Shown here piece after piece: positions 60,932-64,000 of a DNA stretch of 64,000 bases; position 1 is the stretch's first letter; each line of letters starts with the position of its first letter. The stretch spans positions 496,001 to 560,000 of the forward strand of contig NC_013929.1 in the NCBI RefSeq assembly GCF_000091305.1, read 5' to 3'. This DNA comes from Streptomyces scabiei 87.22 (lineage in GTDB: Bacteria > Actinomycetota > Actinomycetes > Streptomycetales > Streptomycetaceae). The translations under genes were made by a program, and so were the position numbers. The notes below the pieces were generated by a model that saw nothing but the letters and a program-made list of their open reading frames with translations, did no database searches and was not told where the DNA came from.

Positions 60932-61172
60932 CCGGCCGCCGCCCGGCCCGACGTCTCCCCCTGCAACCAAGGCGCTCCGACGGGCGTTTGAATCAGTGAC
61001 CACGGCTGTCCTTCCTCCCGCTCGACCCGTTCGCCGGAGCACCGCTCACGGCCGACGCTGTCGGCGCGGCGGGCCGGGACGGCCCAGGGACGAAGTGAAC
61101 TCCACGCCGACCACGGGGCGTTCACCGAGTCCGGCACCGACGGCGCAACGACGGCAGCAACGGGGGAACGGG

Positions 61173-62039
61173 ATGAGCGGCGTGGTGATCCATCTTCCGC
61201 ACGACGAGGAGAGCGGCGGGAGCGGTCACGGACACGGAGTCGGGTCCGGCGGCCACAGCGCGGGCGCGGGCCGGCCGCGGCACCGTGCGGGGCCGGTGAC
61301 CCTGCGGCTGGGGCCGGGCGGCGTGGCCCGGTTCGGACGCGGTTCGGCCGACACCCCCGTCGAACTGCGGCTCGGTGATCCGGCGGTCTCCCGGCTCGCG
61401 GGCGAGATCCGGGTGACCGAGGATCACTGGCAGTTGAGCAACTTCAGCGCCACCCAGAGCTACCTGGTGGAGAACCCGGAGGGCGCGGGAGAGTACGTCC
61501 GCGTCCCGCCGCGCCGGGTGGGGGCGCCCATTCCCTTCGAGTTCGCTCGGGTGGTCCTGCCGGCCCGGGAGTCGACGGTGAGCTTCCAGGTGTTCGCGCC
61601 GGATCACGTGTACCTCGATCCGGACCGTGCGCAGCACACCGCAGGCCCGTGGGGGACGCAGACCCTCACCGCCTACTCCCTGGACGAGACCGCCACCTAC
61701 TTCCTCGTTCTGGTGGCGCTCTGCGAGCCCCGGCTGCGCGACGAGTCGGCGGTCGCCGTCCCGACCACGCCCCAGGTCGTCGAACGGCTCAGGACCCGTC
61801 CGGAGCACGGCGGCCTCACCGCCCGCGCGGTCAGTTCCCACATCGCCTACCTCGCGGAGGAGAAGCTCCGGCTGGACGTCCCCGCCGCCGTGGAACCGGG
61901 GCAGGGTGCCCGCCGCAACGGCAAGCGCGAGGCGATCGTCGGGCTCGCGCTCCGCTTCGGTCTGGTCCACGAGGAGCATCTCGCCCTGCTGCCTCCCCGG
62001 ACGGCGGCAGGGCTCGGCGCGAGGACGTGCACGGCGTGA
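61173..62039 (+). CDS. FHA-like domain protein coupled to a Ser/Thr kinase gene
   Basis: A 288-aa protein. After a Gly/His-rich N terminus, residues about 42-115 read like an FHA domain (LRLGPGGVARFGRGSADTPV ... VSRLAGEIRVTEDHWQLSNFSATQSYLV), the phosphothreonine-binding fold. The C-terminal half (about 150-285) is helical, with KREAIVGLALRFGLVHEEHLALLP. Start ATG 61173. The stop overlaps the GTG start of the kinase gene by four bases (GTGA), so the two are co-translated; the protein is a likely partner or substrate of the kinase. Confidence 0.78.
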   Translation: MSGVVIHLPHDEESGGSGHGHGVGSGGHSAGAGRPRHRAGPVTLRLGPGGVARFGRGSADTPVELRLGDPAVSRLAGEIRVTEDHWQLSNFSATQSYLVENPEGAGEYVRVPPRRVGAPIPFEFARVVLPARESTVSFQVFAPDHVYLDPDRAQHTAGPWGTQTLTAYSLDETATYFLVLVALCEPRLRDESAVAVPTTPQVVERLRTRPEHGGLTARAVSSHIAYLAEEKLRLDVPAAVEPGQGARRNGKREAIVGLALRFGLVHEEHLALLPPRTAAGLGARTCTA

Positions 62040-63412
62040 GCGATCCCCTGGAGCGGCTGACGCCCGGCTACCGGGTCGGAGACTGGGAGGTCGGCGAACG
62101 CATCGCGAGCGGGGGCTGGGGAACCGTCTACGAGGGCCGGCCCACGCTCCCCCGGGACGAGGGGCCGGCGGCCCCGTCCGGGGAAGGCGGGCAGGTCGTC
62201 GCGCTCAAGTTCCTGCCCACCGCCGGACTGGCCCCGCGTCAGGCACGGGCCCTCGTGGAGACCGCCCGGCGCGAAACCGAGGTCGGGCGCCGGACCCGCC
62301 ACCCACGGCTGATCCGGATGCTCGACTCGGTGGTCCTCAGTGAGCCCGGCGACCCCGTTCTCGACGGATCGGTCGTCCTGGTCATGGAACGGGCCGAGCA
62401 CAGTCTGCGCCGGCTCCTCGAACGAGACGGGCCGGGGCCGGCGGAGTCCGAGAAGGTGCGGCTCCTCACCGAGATCTGCGAGGGGCTGGCCCATCTGCAC
62501 GGCACCGGCTGGGTGCACGGCGACCTCAAACCCGACAACGTCCTGATCATGGCCGACGGTTCGGCCAGGCTCTCCGACTTCGGTCTAGCCGTGGAACTGG
62601 ACGGCACCCACGGCTACACACCGCCCCTCGGCACCCCCGACTACCTGCCCCCCGAGCGCTGGAGAGCCCCGCTGGGCGAGCGCGGCGTCCAGGTGCGGCC
62701 CAGCAACGACATCTGGGCCCTCGGCATCATGATCCACCAGATGTTCACCGGGGGTGCCTCACCGTTCCCCGGGGCCACCCCGATGGCACGCGGGGCGGCG
62801 GCCCAGGAGTACGCCGAGGGGCGCGCGTCGCTGCGGCTGGACAACGCCGTACCGCCCCTCTGGCGCGAACTGGCCGCCGACTGCCTGGCCCCGACCCATG
62901 CCGAGCGCGCCGGCCACACCGCCGAGAGCCTGCTCGCCCGGATGCGGACCGCGGCCGTCCCGCGGTCCGGCGGACGGGCGAAGCCGCTGCTCGGCCTCGC
63001 CCTGGCCGCCGCGTTGTGCGGGACGGCCGCCACCGGATGGGCGTACTCCTCCGGCGGCGACCGGAGCGGGGCACCGCACACCGCCGAACCGGCGGGCCGG
63101 GTCGCCGTGTTCAACGTGGTGGGGCTGTGCCGTGACCGGGCCGAGGACCGCCTTCCGGCGTGCAGCCTCGGCCTGGCCGTGGATCCCGCGCTCCCGTACA
63201 CCGTCGAGAACGTCGTGGCGCACCGGGTGTGGCACGGGGACGTCCTCGCCGTCGACTGTCATGTGCTTCGCGGGACGCCGGTCAGCGACGAGACCGGCTC
63301 ACGCTCCACACGGTGGCTGCGGGTCCGCCTCCCGGACGGGTCACCGCAGACGACGGCCTGGCTGCCCGCCGTCCGCACCAAGGACGGCCCCGCGCTGCCC
63401 GACTGCTCCTGA
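62036..63412 (+). CDS. Membrane Ser/Thr protein kinase
   Basis: A 458-aa Hanks-type kinase. Glycine loop IASGGWGTVYEG (23-34), lysine K58 in VALKF, catalytic loop HGDLKPDN (161-168, D163) and DFG 181-183. The usual HRD arginine is Gly (HGD), so it is a non-RD kinase that should not need activation-loop phosphorylation. The domain ends near 305. A transmembrane helix (317-337, KPLLGLALAAALCGTAATGW) leads to an extracytoplasmic domain (340-458) with four cysteines (365, 376, 408, 457). There are no PASTA repeats. It overlaps the FHA-like gene and converges with the M23 peptidase gene 9 bp away. Confidence 0.92.
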   Translation: MSDPLERLTPGYRVGDWEVGERIASGGWGTVYEGRPTLPRDEGPAAPSGEGGQVVALKFLPTAGLAPRQARALVETARRETEVGRRTRHPRLIRMLDSVVLSEPGDPVLDGSVVLVMERAEHSLRRLLERDGPGPAESEKVRLLTEICEGLAHLHGTGWVHGDLKPDNVLIMADGSARLSDFGLAVELDGTHGYTPPLGTPDYLPPERWRAPLGERGVQVRPSNDIWALGIMIHQMFTGGASPFPGATPMARGAAAQEYAEGRASLRLDNAVPPLWRELAADCLAPTHAERAGHTAESLLARMRTAAVPRSGGRAKPLLGLALAAALCGTAATGWAYSSGGDRSGAPHTAEPAGRVAVFNVVGLCRDRAEDRLPACSLGLAVDPALPYTVENVVAHRVWHGDVLAVDCHVLRGTPVSDETGSRSTRWLRVRLPDGSPQTTAWLPAVRTKDGPALPDCS

Positions 63413-63421
63413 GCCGACCGG

Positions 63422-64000
63422 TCACCTGGGGACCTCGTCGGCCCCGCAGTCACGGATCACGCGGCCGTCGTTGTCCTTCGCCTCGTCGTTCCCCCAGCGC
63501 TGGAGGTAGTACGCCGACACATAGGCACGGCCCTTGCCGCCCGGGGCCACCTCGTCGAGATCGGTCAGCAGCCACCAGTGGTTGTACGCGCTGCCCACCT
63601 GGAACTTGGCGCCCTTCTTCTTGCACAGGACGTAGTTGGTGCCCTTGTACAGCTTGCCCTGGGGCGCGCAACCCGGCCTGCTGTCGCCCACGCAGTCGAC
63701 GGCGGCGTAGCCGGTCGCGTCCGCGAAGGTGTCGACCCACTGCTTCGAGGGCTCGCTGCCGCCGCCGCAGGCGTTGGTGCTGGTCACCTTGGGGAAGGTG
63801 TCGTCCGGCGAGAGCCGGTACTCGGTGCCCTGGATCACCGGGTGGACGATCTCGTCGTTCTCACCGTTGTTGTCGCCGTTGGTGTCGTAGAGCTGCTCGT
63901 AGTGCAGGTGCGCCGAGGTCGTACCCTCCAGACCGAGCCGCCCGAGCGTGGTCCCGGAGTCCACCCGCTGTCCGACCGTCACGTCGACGCGGTCCATGTG
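63422..64000 (-). CDS. M23-type peptidase, 3' part (cut by window edge)
   Basis: The C-terminal 192 residues of a longer minus-strand gene that continues past base 64000. The first visible part, VGQRVDSGTTLGRLGLEGTT and HLHYEQLYDTNGDNN, is the end of a lysostaphin-type M23 domain, whose HxH motif (HLH) holds a zinc ligand. The rest is a Cys-containing domain (CGGGSEPSKQWVDTF ... CVGDSRPGCAPQGKLYKGTNYVLCKK ... HWWLLTDLDEVAPGG), perhaps a substrate-binding module. M23 enzymes cut cell-wall peptides. The N terminus, including any signal peptide, is outside the window. Confidence 0.8.
   Translation of the reverse strand, partial: HMDRVDVTVGQRVDSGTTLGRLGLEGTTSAHLHYEQLYDTNGDNNGENDEIVHPVIQGTEYRLSPDDTFPKVTSTNACGGGSEPSKQWVDTFADATGYAAVDCVGDSRPGCAPQGKLYKGTNYVLCKKKGAKFQVGSAYNHWWLLTDLDEVAPGGKGRAYVSAYYLQRWGNDEAKDNDGRVIRDCGADEVPR

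Overview
The window is high-GC DNA with the gene style of a Streptomyces-type actinomycete. The signs are frequent GTG starts, four-base start/stop overlaps, a conservon (cvnA-cvnB-cvnC-cvnD), a large LuxR-family ATPase regulator, Tat and lipoprotein signals, and sugar ABC importers without their own ATPase. I see no rRNA, tRNA, CRISPR array or phage module, so it reads as a chromosomal region rich in accessory functions.

Layout. 0-6 kb: a TetR regulator, then a molybdenum hydroxylase operon on the minus strand resembling periplasmic aldehyde oxidoreductase PaoABC with its XdhC-type maturation factor, and a divergent MmyB-like regulator. 7-9 kb: a TetR gene, a 179-bp foldback MITE and an IS982-type insertion sequence that starts at the MITE edge. 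9-24 kb: a secreted trypsin-like protease, then a carbohydrate-use island: a LacI repressor, a binding protein, two permeases, a cytoplasmic GH63-like enzyme and two large paralogous secreted glycosidases on opposite strands. Four copies of a CGAACCGGTTCG-type operator sit between the LacI gene and the divergent glycosidase gene.

24-32.6 kb: an SMI1/KNR4 protein, three alpha/beta hydrolases behind a LuxR-family regulator, an unknown protein, an M1 metallopeptidase and a small unknown protein. 32.6-38.2 kb: the conservon, with an orphan sugar-binding lipoprotein diverging from it. 38-45 kb: a PD-(D/E)XK-like nuclease candidate, a tiny membrane protein, a GlxA-type regulator beside a GAPDH gene, an AMIN-like secreted protein, and a membrane protein overlapping a TIM-barrel protein.

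45-51.2 kb: the most interesting block. It holds a DJ-1/PfpI protein, an AraC regulator, a sirtuin whose catalytic His is replaced by Gln (as in macrodomain-linked SirTM ADP-ribosyltransferases), an NmrA-like oxidoreductase, a double NTF2-like protein and a zinc-macrodomain protein with the C-H-C metal motif. Together they look like a reversible protein ADP-ribosylation module without the GcvH-like/lipoate-ligase partners known from Firmicutes.

51.3-59.2 kb: two ABC ATPases, one with an AbrB-like tail, and two very large FtsX-type permeases. 59.4-64 kb: an unknown protein, a short-chain dehydrogenase, an FHA-like protein coupled to a membrane Ser/Thr kinase, and the 3' part of an M23-type peptidase gene cut by the window end. 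Functions were assigned by reading motifs; no database search was possible.
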